A DNA stretch of 64,000 bases from Lachnospiraceae bacterium (GTDB lineage: Bacteria > Bacillota > Clostridia > Lachnospirales > Lachnospiraceae), in the NCBI GenBank assembly GCA_017479935.1, contig JAFVBO010000066.1, forward strand, positions 1 through 64,000, given 5' to 3'. The position numbers and the translations under genes were made by a program. Of this stretch, positions 45,292-54,692 are shown piece after piece (the stretch's first letter is position 1; every line of letters begins with the position of its first letter). The notes under the pieces are model-generated. The model ran no database searches and was not told where the DNA came from. It saw only the letters and a program-made list of their open reading frames with translations.

Positions 45292-46077
45292 ATGGATGAT
45301 GTAAATCGATTTCAGGAAGCATTACAGAAACTGATGCTTTCTGCCCAGAACGCCGGCAACGTGATCAGCTCGGAAGAGATTGCCGCAGCCTTTGCGGATC
45401 TTTCGCTGACCAAGGAGCAGCTGGCGGAGGTAAGCCGATATCTGCAAAAGAACCAGCTGGAGGTGGAAGGCTACGAGGAAGAGGAGCTTCCCACGTCCTT
45501 CTCCGAGGCGGCTCCCGGGAAGAAGAAAGGAGCGAAGGAACGCGCTTCTTCCTATTTAAGAATCTATCGCGAGGAGCTGGAACGGATTATGCCGCTGGAA
45601 GCCGAGGAGGAAGCACAGCTCTTCGAGGATTTCCTGGGAGGAGACGAAGCGGCTAGACATCGCCTGGTGGAGAGCCGCCTTTTGCTGGCGGCGGAGGAGG
45701 CTGCGAGCTTTGTGGGAAGAGGTCTGCCGGAGGCGGATCTTATTCAGGAGGCGAACCTCGAGCTTCTTTTAACCCTGGCGGAATATGAAGGGACGCTGGC
45801 TGAGCTGGACCAGACCATTCGCCTGCGCATCCGGTCCGCCCTGGACCTGGCGGTGGAAGAGGAAACCGGGAGCGGGGATCTGCAGAAATATCTGGCTTCG
45901 CAGGCAAACAAGCTCCTGGATCTGTCCACGGAGCTGGCGGAGGATCTTGGCCGGCAGCCTACGGTGGACGAGCTGGCGGAGCGCATGAACCTGACGGAGG
46001 AAGCCGTGGAAGAGATCATGCGGATGTCCTTAGATGCCGCGAACGTGGCCGAGGGCCAGGGAGAAGATCATGAATAA
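45292..46077 (+). CDS. Sigma-70-like protein lacking regions 2.3-2.4 and 4
   Basis: 261 aa. Residues 5-60 resemble sigma region 1.1. Residues 86-165 match regions 1.2 to 2.2 (SYLRIYREELERIMPLEAEEE; GRGLPEADLIQEANLELL), the part that grips core RNA polymerase. Where region 2.3-2.4 should carry aromatic residues for melting the -10, there is an Asp/Glu/Leu-rich helix (TLAELDQTIRLRIRSALD) with none. Residues 205-250 match region 3 (LLDLSTELAEDLGRQPTVDELAERMNL split by spacing). Region 4 is absent. It may bind polymerase without starting transcription. The gene overlaps ispE by 8 nt. Confidence 0.8.
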   Translation: MDDVNRFQEALQKLMLSAQNAGNVISSEEIAAAFADLSLTKEQLAEVSRYLQKNQLEVEGYEEEELPTSFSEAAPGKKKGAKERASSYLRIYREELERIMPLEAEEEAQLFEDFLGGDEAARHRLVESRLLLAAEEAASFVGRGLPEADLIQEANLELLLTLAEYEGTLAELDQTIRLRIRSALDLAVEEETGSGDLQKYLASQANKLLDLSTELAEDLGRQPTVDELAERMNLTEEAVEEIMRMSLDAANVAEGQGEDHE

Positions 46078-46972
46078 GCTGACGATGGAGGCTCCGGCCA
46101 AGATCAACCTGGGCCTGGATGTCTTGCGCCGCCGGCCGGACGGCTATCACGATCTGCGGATGGTGATGCAGACCATTTCCCTGAAGGATGAACTGGAGCT
46201 CACAAAGACAGAGGAACCGGGCATTTTCCTGACCGTGGAAAGCGAGAGGGAGGGAGAGCTTCCCGCCGACAACAAAAACCTGGCATATCGGGCAGCAGAT
46301 CTGCTGCTTCGGGAATTTCCCCAGCCGGGCGGAGTCCGGATCCAACTGAAAAAGCGCATCCCCATCGCCGCGGGACTTGCGGGGGGAAGCACGGATGCGG
46401 CTGCGACTCTTCTGGGAATGAACCGTTTGTTTGATCTGGGGCTGTCGCTCTCGGAGCTGCAGAAGCGCGGCGTCACGCTCGGAGCGGACATTCCGTACTG
46501 CCTGATGAAGGGAACCGCGTTGGCGGAAGGAATTGGTGAGCGGCTTACGCGGCTCCCGAAAGCGCCGGCGTGCCATGTGCTGCTGGCTAAGCCGGACGTG
46601 CCGGTTTCCACCGCCTGGGTCTACCAGAATTTGCATTTGACAGAGGACACGGTCCATCCGGACATCGATGAAATGATGCGGTGCCTCGCGGAGGGGAACC
46701 TGACAAAGCTGTGTGCCTGCCTGGGAAATGTCCTGGAGACGGTGACGATCCCGGCACACCCGGTGATTGCGCAGATTAAGGCGCAGATGAAAGAGGCGGG
46801 CGCGCTTGGCGCTCTCATGAGCGGAAGCGGCCCAACGGTATTTGGATTGTTTGACAGTCGGGAAAAAGCGGAGGATTGCCGGAGGGCTATCCAGGAAAAG
46901 AATCTTGCGAAGGAACTGTTTGTGACAGAATTCGAGCAGGAGGAGTGTATGGGAAAGGATGGAACAGCATGA
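46070..46972 (+). CDS. ispE: 4-diphosphocytidyl-2-C-methyl-D-erythritol kinase
   Basis: 300 aa, the expected size. GHMP kinase that phosphorylates CDP-methylerythritol in the non-mevalonate route to isoprenoids. Motifs: APAKINLGLDVLRRRPDGYHDL (with the catalytic Lys and His/Asp region), IPIAAGLAGGSTDAAATL (ATP-binding glycine loop), GADIPYCLMKGTALAEGIG, and the C-terminal LMSGSGPTVFG. Start ATG at 46070 is behind CAGGGAGA and overlaps the sigma-like gene. Its stop overlaps the next start (ATGA), so the three are translated as a unit. Confidence 0.96.
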   Translation: MNKLTMEAPAKINLGLDVLRRRPDGYHDLRMVMQTISLKDELELTKTEEPGIFLTVESEREGELPADNKNLAYRAADLLLREFPQPGGVRIQLKKRIPIAAGLAGGSTDAAATLLGMNRLFDLGLSLSELQKRGVTLGADIPYCLMKGTALAEGIGERLTRLPKAPACHVLLAKPDVPVSTAWVYQNLHLTEDTVHPDIDEMMRCLAEGNLTKLCACLGNVLETVTIPAHPVIAQIKAQMKEAGALGALMSGSGPTVFGLFDSREKAEDCRRAIQEKNLAKELFVTEFEQEECMGKDGTA

Positions 46973-47637
46973 GTTATCTGGATGCGAAAGCAGATGAGTA
47001 TCTGCCATTAAGAGACGTGGCGTTTCGTAAGCTGCGGCAGGCGATTTTGCGCGGGGAACTTCAGCCGGGCCAGCGCCTGATGGAGATTGCCCTGGCGGAG
47101 CAGCTGGGCGTGAGCCGTACACCGGTAAGAGAGGCCATCCGTATGTTGGAGCAGGATGGTCTGGCTGTCATGATCCCGCGTCGCGGCGCGGTGGTCTCCA
47201 AAATTTCCGGCAAGAATCTGCGCGATGTGCTGGAGGTGCGCCGTGCGTTGGAGGAGCTGGCGGTTGATCTGGCCTGCACCCGCATGACGGATGAGGACTT
47301 CCAGAAATTGAAGGAAGCGAACGAACGCTTTAGCGCGACGCTGTCGGGAAATGATATCACGAAGATGGCGGAGGCCGACGAAGCCTTCCACGACCTGATT
47401 TATCAGGCAAGCGACAACGCCCGCCTGGTACAGCTGGAGATGCAGCTGCGGGAGCAGATGTACCGTTTCCGCATTGAGCACCTGAAGGAAAAGAGCAAGC
47501 GGTACCGTCTGGTGGAGGATCACAACGCCATCATCCGCAATCTTATCAATCGCGACTCGGACAATGCCCGGGAGGCGATCCGCGAGCACATCAACGCGCA
47601 GGAAGTGGTCGTCATGAAGATGATTGAGGCTTTGTAG
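46969..47637 (+). CDS. GntR-family regulator, FCD type
   Basis: 222 aa. N-terminal winged helix (LRDVAFRKLRQAILRGELQPG, RLMEIALAEQLGVSRTPVREAIRMLEQDGL) at residues 12-75, then an all-helical FCD ligand-binding domain (residues ~85-215) with the metal-binding Asp and His positions AFHDLI and EDHNAII followed by EHI. The family often senses carboxylic acids. It starts in the ispE stop codon (4-nt overlap), so it is part of the sigma-like/ispE operon; its targets are not known. Confidence 0.94.
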   Translation: MSYLDAKADEYLPLRDVAFRKLRQAILRGELQPGQRLMEIALAEQLGVSRTPVREAIRMLEQDGLAVMIPRRGAVVSKISGKNLRDVLEVRRALEELAVDLACTRMTDEDFQKLKEANERFSATLSGNDITKMAEADEAFHDLIYQASDNARLVQLEMQLREQMYRFRIEHLKEKSKRYRLVEDHNAIIRNLINRDSDNAREAIREHINAQEVVVMKMIEAL

Positions 47638-47701
47638 AAGATATTCGAATCTACTACGACGTATGCCCCAAATCAGGGAAAGTGGCAGGCAGCCGTTTTT
47701 C

Positions 47702-47730
47702 TTAAGTTTTGCCTGGCTGTCTGGTATAGT
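47702..47730 (+). promoter_or_regulatory. Probable promoter of ddl
   Basis: Extended -10 TGG-TATAGT (47725-47730); -35 TTAAGT (47702-47707, 17-nt spacer) is poor. Confidence 0.5.
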
Positions 47731-47762
47731 TACGAAAAAATACATTTTTTAAGGAGCAAACA

Positions 47763-48818
47763 ATGAACAAACCGAATCTGGCCGTGGTTTTCGGAGGACA
47801 GTCCTCCGAACATGATATCTCATGCCTTTCAGCCCCGAATGTGATCGATCACATCGATAAGGAAAAATACAATCTGTACCTGATCGGAATCACAAAAGAA
47901 GGCCACTGGGTTCTGGTAGATAAAGTAGAAGACATCCGGGATGGATCCTGGAGAAACAGCCAAATTTCCGCGGTTCTGTCGCTGGATGCGACGAAGAAGG
48001 GCATGTACCTGATCACGGAAGATAAGACCGCGTTCCAGCCGTTAGATGTCGTATTCCCGGTCCTTCACGGACTCTGGGGAGAAGACGGCACCATCCAGGG
48101 AATTCTGGAGATGGCCAAAATCCCGTACGTGGGCTGCGGCGTGTTAGCCTCCGCGGTGTCCATGGATAAATTTGTCACCAAGGAGCTGGTGTCCCGCTTA
48201 GGGATCCGGCAGGCCGCGTTCGTTCCGGTTCTGCGCGAGCAGCTGGAAAAGGACGAGGAAGCGATCCTCGCACGGGTGGAAAAGGAACTGGGGTATCCTG
48301 TGTTTGTAAAGCCCTCCCGCGCCGGTTCTTCCTGCGGCGTGAACAAGGCTGTGGATCGCGCGTCCCTGCGCTTTGCGCTCTCGGAAGCATCGCAGCATGA
48401 CCGCAAGATCCTGGTGGAGGAAATGATCGTCGGACGCGAGATCGAATGCGCCGTGTTAGGCGGCTACGAGGCGAAGGCCTCGGGCGTGGGCGAGATCCTG
48501 TCCGCCGCGGATTTCTATGATTTTGACGCGAAGTACAACAATGCCGATTCCCGCACGATCGTGGATCCGGATCTTCCGAAGGACGTTGTGGAGCGCGTGC
48601 GTGAGTCCGCCGTGCGGATTTTTGCCGGCGTGGACGGGTACGGCCTGTCCCGGGTGGATTTCTTTGTGAAAGCGGATGGAGAAGTGGTCTTCAACGAGAT
48701 CAACACGCTGCCCGGCTTTACCGCCATCAGCATGTACCCCATGCTTTGGGAACAGCGCGGCGTCTCCAAGGACGAGCTGGTGGAAGAACTGATCCGTCTG
48801 GCATTTGCGCGTCCCTAA
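47763..48818 (+). CDS. ddl: D-alanine--D-alanine ligase
   Basis: 351 aa. ATP-grasp enzyme that makes the D-Ala-D-Ala end of the peptidoglycan stem. N-terminal VVFGGQSSEHDIS, the VLHGLWGEDGTIQGILE loop, YPVFVKPSRAGSSCGV, the omega-loop segment ADFYDFDAKY and the metal-binding FNEINTLPGFT are all present. The loop residue tyrosine at the end of DAKY is the type usual in D-Ala-D-Ala enzymes; D-lactate-specific relatives have Phe there, to my knowledge. That suggests ordinary vancomycin-sensitive precursors. No van genes are nearby. Confidence 0.95.
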   Translation: MNKPNLAVVFGGQSSEHDISCLSAPNVIDHIDKEKYNLYLIGITKEGHWVLVDKVEDIRDGSWRNSQISAVLSLDATKKGMYLITEDKTAFQPLDVVFPVLHGLWGEDGTIQGILEMAKIPYVGCGVLASAVSMDKFVTKELVSRLGIRQAAFVPVLREQLEKDEEAILARVEKELGYPVFVKPSRAGSSCGVNKAVDRASLRFALSEASQHDRKILVEEMIVGREIECAVLGGYEAKASGVGEILSAADFYDFDAKYNNADSRTIVDPDLPKDVVERVRESAVRIFAGVDGYGLSRVDFFVKADGEVVFNEINTLPGFTAISMYPMLWEQRGVSKDELVEELIRLAFARP

Positions 48819-48827
48819 AGGAGTGCT

Positions 48828-49241
48828 ATGGTAAAAGTTCAGTTACAGCTGGAGGGGCACCGATCCGATGGTTATACGGAGGACACGGTGCAGGAAACCT
48901 ATCCGGCGCTTATGACGGAGAACGGAGATAAATCGGTTCTTCATTATGTCATGAACAGCAGCGAGGACGAGGTGCGCTGCCGCATGACAATCTCGCCCGC
49001 CCGGCTCACGATTGAAAATCATGGAGCCGTGGAGAGTTACCTCAAGCTCGAGCCGGGGGTGACCGCGATATCCAGTTACAAAACCCCTTACGGGAACTTT
49101 CCGATCGAGACGGCGACGGACAAGCTGGAAGTGATAAAAACCGGCCATACAATCGCGGCCAAGGTACACTACTCGCTTTTTTCGGAGGGGCATCTGATCA
49201 ACCAAAGCCAGCTGCGCATCATCGTAACGCCGGAAGAGTAA
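48828..49241 (+). CDS. DUF1934 (YwiB-like) protein
   Basis: 137 aa, small cytoplasmic beta-barrel family (DUF1934) of unknown role in Firmicutes. It starts 10 nt after ddl with AAAGGAG in between, so it is read with ddl. Recognised from GDKSVLHYVM, ISPARLTIENHGAVES, LKLEPGVTAISSYKTPYG and a C-terminal IAAKVHYSLFSEGHLINQSQL. It has no obvious catalytic motif; the calycin-like fold suggests ligand binding, but the ligand is unknown. Confidence 0.88.
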   Translation: MVKVQLQLEGHRSDGYTEDTVQETYPALMTENGDKSVLHYVMNSSEDEVRCRMTISPARLTIENHGAVESYLKLEPGVTAISSYKTPYGNFPIETATDKLEVIKTGHTIAAKVHYSLFSEGHLINQSQLRIIVTPEE

Positions 49242-49272
49242 GCTGGCATCTTTTTATGACGGGCCCTTCGTG

Positions 49273-49995
49273 TCACGCGCGCCCGGCGATGAGTTCCTGA
49301 AGTTCCTCCGGCGTCAGAGGCCTGAAAGCGCCAGGCGCAAGGGTTTCATCCAGAACGAGGGATCCCATGGACAGCCGCTTTAAGCTGAGAACCGGCTTGC
49401 CGACCGCCTCCATCATGCGCTTGACCTGATGGTACCGCCCCTCCTGGATGGTGAGCGTCAGCGTGCTGATGGGGCCGCTCTCCAGAATTTCGGCCCTGGC
49501 GGGAAGCGTGGGCTTTTCATCGCCGATATCCACGCCTTCTTCGAGGCGCTTTATGTCATCCGGCGTGACCGCTCCGTCCGCAGTGAGCAAGTATATCTTG
49601 TCCACATGCTTTTTGGGGGAGAGCAGCTGGTGCGCGAGCACGCCGTCGTCCGTGATCAGAAGCAGGCCTTCGGTATCCTTGTCGAGGCGCCCGACCGGAA
49701 ACAGATTGCGGCCGGCTTCCGGCCCCAGAAGATCCAGGACGGTCTTTTGACGGGGATCCTCCGTGGCGGACACCACGCCCGCCGGTTTGTTCAGCATATA
49801 ATAATGAAAGCGGGAGTAGGAGAGGGTTTTGCCTTTGAACACGATGGCATCCGCTTCCGGATCCACCTTCTCATCCGGGTTTGCGCAGATCGTGCCGTTC
49901 ACGGACACGAGTTTCTTCCTAATTAACTGCTTGACTTCGCTGCGGGTGCCGGCGCCGGCCTCCGCCAGAAATTTATCCAGACGCATGAGGGACAT
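49273..49995 (-). CDS. RsuA/RluB-family pseudouridine synthase
   Basis: 240 aa. An N-terminal S4 RNA-binding domain (MRLDKFLAEAGAGTRSEVKQLI) precedes the pseudouridine synthase core with the catalytic Asp in GRLDKDTEGLLL, YYMLNKPAGVVSA before it and the KIYLLTADG and RYHQVKRMMEAVG motifs. It changes one uridine in rRNA (16S position 516 type for RsuA); which site cannot be told. Starts at 49995 or at the second Met (49986) fit the AAGGAGAACC site. It converges with the DUF1934 gene. Confidence 0.93.
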   Translation of the reverse strand: MSLMRLDKFLAEAGAGTRSEVKQLIRKKLVSVNGTICANPDEKVDPEADAIVFKGKTLSYSRFHYYMLNKPAGVVSATEDPRQKTVLDLLGPEAGRNLFPVGRLDKDTEGLLLITDDGVLAHQLLSPKKHVDKIYLLTADGAVTPDDIKRLEEGVDIGDEKPTLPARAEILESGPISTLTLTIQEGRYHQVKRMMEAVGKPVLSLKRLSMGSLVLDETLAPGAFRPLTPEELQELIAGRA

Positions 49996-50022
49996 GGGGG
50001 GTTCTCCTTTTTAAGGTAGTTC

Positions 50023-50160
50023 GTAACTGCTCAGTAGCTGAGCAGTTACGAAGCCACAGGCAATGCGCTCCGCGCATTCCAAATTGCCTATGGCTTGGCA
50101 TGCCAACTCTTGTTTTACGCCGCTTGCAGCGGGGTGCAAGCGGCTGTGCTGAGTAGATAC
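50023..50160. repeat. Dispersed 138-bp element, copy 3 (reverse orientation)
   Basis: Reverse complement of 3522-3659 with few changes. The palindrome centre is TAGC-type here (GTAACTGCTCAGTAGCTGAG) instead of ggtac. It lies between divergent genes: upstream of both the pseudouridine synthase and the DUF1653 gene, so it must sit within their 5' regions. Confidence 0.92.
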
Positions 50161-50196
50161 GGTAGTTCAATATTAAGATATCATATAGATGGAAAA

Positions 50197-50754
50197 ATGA
50201 ACAGAGAAAATCCAAAGCCGGGAGAGTACTACCGGCATTTTAAAAACAAACTGTACGAAATTGTCACGATCGCGAAGCATTCGGAGACGGAGGAGCTCTT
50301 TGTGGTCTACCGGGCCATGTACGGCAGCTTTCAGGATTATATCCGCCCGCTTGCCATGTTCATGAGCGAGGTGGATCACGCCAAATATCCGGATGTCCTG
50401 CAAAAGTACCGCTTTGAAAAGGTGGGCGACAGGACAACGGGCCTTCCGGAGAAAGAACTGCCGGAGAGTAAGCCTATCCATGCGGAGACTTCCCGAAACT
50501 TGCCGGAAAGCCAGCCGGCGGCAAAGGAAACCTGCTCGGATCTCTTAAACGCCTTCCTGGACGAGGAAAACCCGGAGAAGCGCTTAGAGCTTCTGGCGCG
50601 CTACCAGGAGAAAGTGGACCGGCGTTTTCTGGAGAACGTTTCCATCGCTTTAGACCTGTCCATTCCCGACGGCCCCGCCGAGGAGCAGCTCTATCACCTG
50701 AAGCGTTACCTTCGCGCCATGATGCGCTACGACGGAAGCCGCTTGCGACAGTGA
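50197..50754 (+). CDS. DUF1653-domain protein
   Basis: 185 aa from the ATG at 50197; the longer open frame upstream is only read-through of the dispersed repeat. Residues 5-70 match DUF1653 (GEYYRHFKNKLYEIVTIAKH, VVYRAMYG), a small domain of unknown role. The middle is a Pro/Glu-rich linker, and residues 110-185 form helices (LLNAFLDEENPEKRLELLARY). The ribosome site is weak. It is a single gene followed by a long palindrome. Confidence 0.82.
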   Translation: MNRENPKPGEYYRHFKNKLYEIVTIAKHSETEELFVVYRAMYGSFQDYIRPLAMFMSEVDHAKYPDVLQKYRFEKVGDRTTGLPEKELPESKPIHAETSRNLPESQPAAKETCSDLLNAFLDEENPEKRLELLARYQEKVDRRFLENVSIALDLSIPDGPAEEQLYHLKRYLRAMMRYDGSRLRQ

Positions 50755-50799
50755 CGCTCTATGCGGTCTTACAGCCGCTCTAAAGGCCACGATTACTAG

Positions 50800-51145
50800 T
50801 CACGGGGCAATCACAATCAAGAGGGAGCTATCGCACAAATTCAGACAGTTGGCATGCAACAGGAAATTCTAAGGAGACAGAGCTTATATTGTTTGCAGTT
50901 ATGTGCCAAGGCCTTTAGAACCGCTTAGCGAAAAGAATTTGCTTTAGAGCAAAAATCGACAAGCCTTATAGCGAAGCGACATTGGCGATTTTTGCTCTGC
51001 TTTTTGCAAATTCTTTAAGCCTTAGCGGTTCTGGCCGCAGGCTCTTTAGACTGCAAACAATATAACTCTGACGATTAGAATTTCCTGGTGCACTCAATAT
51101 TTACAGATTTGTGCGATAACCCCTCTTGATTATTATTGCCCCTTG
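50800..51145 (+). repeat. Long-hairpin element family, copy D (longest)
   Basis: 346-nt quasi-palindrome. Outer arms GGGGCAATcacAATCAAGAGGG and CCCCTCTTGATTattATTGCCCC, then GCTATCGCACAAAT/ATTTGTGCGATAAC, AGGAAATTCTAA/AATTTCCT, GTTTGCAGT/ACTGCAAAC, AGAACCGC/GCGGTTCT, AATTTGC/GCAAATT. The loop blocks AAGGCCTTTAGAACC and GGTTCTGGCCGCAGG match copies A to C. It lies upstream of the str operon promoter. Confidence 0.85.
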
Positions 51146-51191
51146 AAAAAAATATGCTGTGAAAGCAAACACAATTGCTGACAAAAGGGGC

Positions 51192-51220
51192 TTGACAAAC
51201 GAAAACTACGTGGATATAAT
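51192..51220 (+). promoter_or_regulatory. Consensus promoter of the str operon
   Basis: Perfect TTGACA (51192-51197), 17-nt spacer and TATAAT (51215-51220), as expected for a ribosomal-protein operon. The 135-nt leader holds GC-rich potential hairpins (about 51228-51275), but I cannot name a ribosomal-protein binding site. Confidence 0.92.
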
Positions 51221-51355
51221 ACCTAGGCGTGTGTGCGAATGCGCGCCTATTTTTGTTGCGCCGGGATTGTGTATCCGTCCTGCTGCCGCAAAACAGAGCC
51301 TTTTGCATACCACAAGCGAACAGCAACCACAAATTCAACAGGAGGTGAAAGAAGA

Positions 51356-51769
51356 ATGCCCACATTCAACCAGTTAGTAAGAAAGGGCAGACAGACCGCG
51401 GAGAAGAAAGCGAAGGCTCCCGCTCTGTTAAAAGGCTACAATTCCTTACACAAAAAGGCAACGGATATCTCCGCTCCTCAGAAGAGAGGCGTGTGCACCG
51501 CTGTCAAGACGGCCACCCCTAAGAAGCCGAACTCGGCTCTTCGTAAGATCGCCAGAGTACGTCTTTCCAACGGTATCGAAGTGACCAGCTACATCCCGGG
51601 TGAAGGCCACAACCTTCAGGAGCACAGCGTTGTCCTGATCCGTGGCGGCCGTGTCAAGGACCTTCCCGGTACCCGTTACCACATCGTCCGTGGTACTTTG
51701 GATACAGCCGGTGTTGCCAACCGCAGACAGGCTCGTTCCAAGTACGGTGCGAAGAGACCTAAGAAGTAA
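51356..51769 (+). CDS. rpsL: 30S ribosomal protein S12
   Basis: 137 aa. S12 sits at the decoding centre and affects accuracy and streptomycin binding. The ATG at 51356 follows AGGAGGTGA. Motifs: [23 protein letters not shown] and [21 protein letters not shown]. The lysines at the usual streptomycin-resistance positions (in TPKKPNS and GRVKDLPG) are wild type, so no resistance mutation is seen. First gene of the str operon. Confidence 0.98.
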   Translation: MPTFNQLVRKGRQTAEKKAKAPALLKGYNSLHKKATDISAPQKRGVCTAVKTATPKKPNSALRKIARVRLSNGIEVTSYIPGEGHNLQEHSVVLIRGGRVKDLPGTRYHIVRGTLDTAGVANRRQARSKYGAKRPKK

Positions 51770-51816
51770 AACAGGCCGGTTTGTATCGGTTTCGTGCGAG
51801 GAAATATCATTTATAA

Positions 51817-52389
<573 letters not shown>

Positions 52390-52425
52390 TGCGAGTCCAT
52401 CTCGTGAATGTAGGAGGCAAAATTT

Positions 52426-54546
52426 TTGGCTGAAAGAGAGTATTCACTGGAAAGAACCAGAAACATCGGTATCATGGCGCACATCGACGCCGGCAAGACG
52501 ACGCTTACCGAGCGCATCCTGTACTATACCGGTGTAAATTACAAGATCGGTGATACGCATGAAGGCACCGCCACCATGGACTGGATGGCGCAGGAGCAGG
52601 AGCGAGGCATTACCATTACGTCTGCCGCTACCACCTGCCACTGGACCCAGCAGAAAGAAGCGAAGGTCATGCCCGGCGCACAGGAACACCGCATCAACAT
52701 TATCGATACCCCTGGACATGTTGACTTTACCGTAGAGGTAGAGCGCTCCCTTCGAGTGCTCGACAGCGCGGTCGGCGTGTTCTGTGCCAAGGGCGGTGTG
52801 GAACCCCAGTCCGAAACCGTTTGGCGTCAGGCTGACAAGTATCACGTACCGCGTATCGCCTTCATCAACAAGATGGATATCATGGGCGCCAATTTCCCCA
52901 ATGCGGTGGAAATGATCAAGACTCGTCTGGGACACAATGCGGTTCCGGTTGAGCTGCCCATCGGTAAGGAAGATAACTTCAAGGGTGTTGTGGACCTGTT
53001 TGAGATGCAGGCCTATATCTACAACGGAGACAAGGGCGACGATGTTACCATCTGCCCGATCCCCGAAGATATGGTCGACGAGGCGGAGATCGCCCGCGCG
53101 GACATGATCGAAAAGATCTGCGAGACGGACGATGATCTGCTCGAGAAGTATCTCGAAGGCGAAGAGCCGACCACGGAAGAGCTGAAGAAGGCACTCCGCG
53201 CGGCTACCATCAATGTTTCCATCATCCCCGTTCTGTGCGGAAGCGCGTACCGCAACAAGGGTGTTCAGAAGCTCCTGGATGCCATCATCGAGTACATGCC
53301 CGCTCCCACGGATATCCCCGCCATCAAGGGTGTGGACGAGGACGGAAACGAAGTGGTTCGCCATTCGTCCGATGAAGAGCCGTTCGCGGCTCTGGCCTTT
53401 AAGATCATGGCCGACCCGTTTGTCGGCAAGCTGGCGTACTTCCGGGTTTACTCCGGAACGATGAACTCCGGCTCCTATATCTTAAATGCCACCAAGAATA
53501 AGAAAGAGCGCGTTGGCCGTATCCTTCAGATGCACGCCAACAAGCGTATGGAGCTGGATAAAGTATATTCCGGCGATATCGCAGCAGCCGTCGGCTTAAA
53601 GATCACCACCACCGGCGACACCATCTGCGATGACCAGCATCCGGTTATCCTGGAGTCCATGGAATTCCCGGAACCGGTTATCTCCGTTGCCATCGAGCCC
53701 AAGACCAAAGCCGGTCAGGACAAGATGGGCGAGGCTCTCGCCAAGCTGGCGGAAGAAGATCCTACCTTCCGCGTCACCACGAACGTGGAGACCGGACAGA
53801 CGATCATCTCCGGTATGGGCGAGCTGCATCTGGAGATCATTGTCGATCGTCTTCTTCGCGAGTTCAAGGTGGAAGCGAATGTAGGTGCTCCTCAGGTTGC
53901 CTACAAGGAAGCTATCACGAAGGAAGTCGAAGTGGATTCCAAGTATGCGAAGCAGTCCGGCGGCCGTGGTCAGTACGGTCACTGTAAGGTACGCTTCAGC
54001 CCGATGGATCCCAACGGCGAGAAGACATTCGAATTCGAGTCCACGGTTGTGGGCGGCGCAATCCCGAAGGAATACATCCCGGCAGTCGGAGAAGGTATCG
54101 AGGAAGCCACCAAGTGCGGTATCCTGGGCGGTTATCCGGTTCTGGGTGTACATGCCAATGTATTCGATGGTTCCTATCATGAGGTCGACTCCTCTGAGAT
54201 GGCTTTCCACATTGCCGGTTCCATGGCGTTCAAGGAGGCTATGCAGAAGGCAAACCCGGTTCTGTTAGAGCCGATCATGAAGGTGGAAGTCACCACGCCG
54301 GAAGATTACATGGGCGATGTTATCGGCGATATCAATTCCCGCCGCGGCCGCATCGAAAGCTTCGAGGACGTGAACGGCAGCAAGCTGATCACGGGTTACG
54401 TCCCGTTAGCTGAGATGTTTGGTTATGCCACTGACCTTCGTTCCAAGACACAGGGACGAGGCGCTTACTCCATGTTCTTCGAAAAGAACGAAGTTGTTCC
54501 GAAGAACGTTCAGGAGAAGGTATTAAGCGAGAAAAAGGGCAAATAA
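52426..54546 (+). CDS. fusA: Elongation factor G
   Basis: 706 aa, TTG start at 52426 with AGGAGG 8 nt before. GTPase that drives tRNA-mRNA translocation on the ribosome. P-loop AHIDAGKTT near residue 20, the switch [15 protein letters not shown] and the SAY region are present, followed by domains II-V ([26 protein letters not shown] in domain IV). Full length. It is the third gene of the operon and is separated from tuf by a promoter and a repeat. Confidence 0.98.
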   Translation: MAEREYSLERTRNIGIMAHIDAGKTTLTERILYYTGVNYKIGDTHEGTATMDWMAQEQERGITITSAATTCHWTQQKEAKVMPGAQEHRINIIDTPGHVDFTVEVERSLRVLDSAVGVFCAKGGVEPQSETVWRQADKYHVPRIAFINKMDIMGANFPNAVEMIKTRLGHNAVPVELPIGKEDNFKGVVDLFEMQAYIYNGDKGDDVTICPIPEDMVDEAEIARADMIEKICETDDDLLEKYLEGEEPTTEELKKALRAATINVSIIPVLCGSAYRNKGVQKLLDAIIEYMPAPTDIPAIKGVDEDGNEVVRHSSDEEPFAALAFKIMADPFVGKLAYFRVYSGTMNSGSYILNATKNKKERVGRILQMHANKRMELDKVYSGDIAAAVGLKITTTGDTICDDQHPVILESMEFPEPVISVAIEPKTKAGQDKMGEALAKLAEEDPTFRVTTNVETGQTIISGMGELHLEIIVDRLLREFKVEANVGAPQVAYKEAITKEVEVDSKYAKQSGGRGQYGHCKVRFSPMDPNGEKTFEFESTVVGGAIPKEYIPAVGEGIEEATKCGILGGYPVLGVHANVFDGSYHEVDSSEMAFHIAGSMAFKEAMQKANPVLLEPIMKVEVTTPEDYMGDVIGDINSRRGRIESFEDVNGSKLITGYVPLAEMFGYATDLRSKTQGRGAYSMFFEKNEVVPKNVQEKVLSEKKGK

Positions 54547-54550
54547 GGAC

Positions 54551-54579
54551 TTGAAAAATCAAAACCTATGCAATATAAT
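54551..54579 (+). promoter_or_regulatory. Separate promoter of tuf
   Basis: TTGAAA (54551-54556), 17-nt spacer, perfect TATAAT (54574-54579), starting 5 nt after the fusA stop. It would give tuf a leader of about 155 nt containing a two-hairpin repeat. Confidence 0.8.
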
Positions 54580-54594
54580 AAGTGAGGTTTTGTA

Positions 54595-54692
54595 TTCACA
54601 GAGCCGTTTATAGGAAACGGTTGCCTTTTATGGCAACGGGCGGCTCGCGAAAAGGGTAGAGCGAGGCAACGCCAGGTTCTACCCTACTAAAA
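54595..54692. repeat. Diverged relative of the ~97-bp two-hairpin element
   Basis: Same order of parts as 3706-3802 and 37522-37618: CACAG, a GC hairpin (GAGCCG...CGGCTC), and a second hairpin (GGGTAGA...TCTACCC), but with different bases in each stem. An extra hairpin CGGTTGCC/GGCAACGG sits in the middle. It lies in the tuf leader. Confidence 0.65.

Noticed and set aside
47763..48818. Vancomycin-resistance type D-Ala-D-Lac ligase
   Set aside because: The omega-loop has the DAKY form typical of D-Ala-D-Ala ligases and no van genes are near.
50095..50196. N-terminal extension of the DUF1653 protein
   Set aside because: These residues are the repeat's translation (the same peptide appears at the other copies); the natural start is at 50197.
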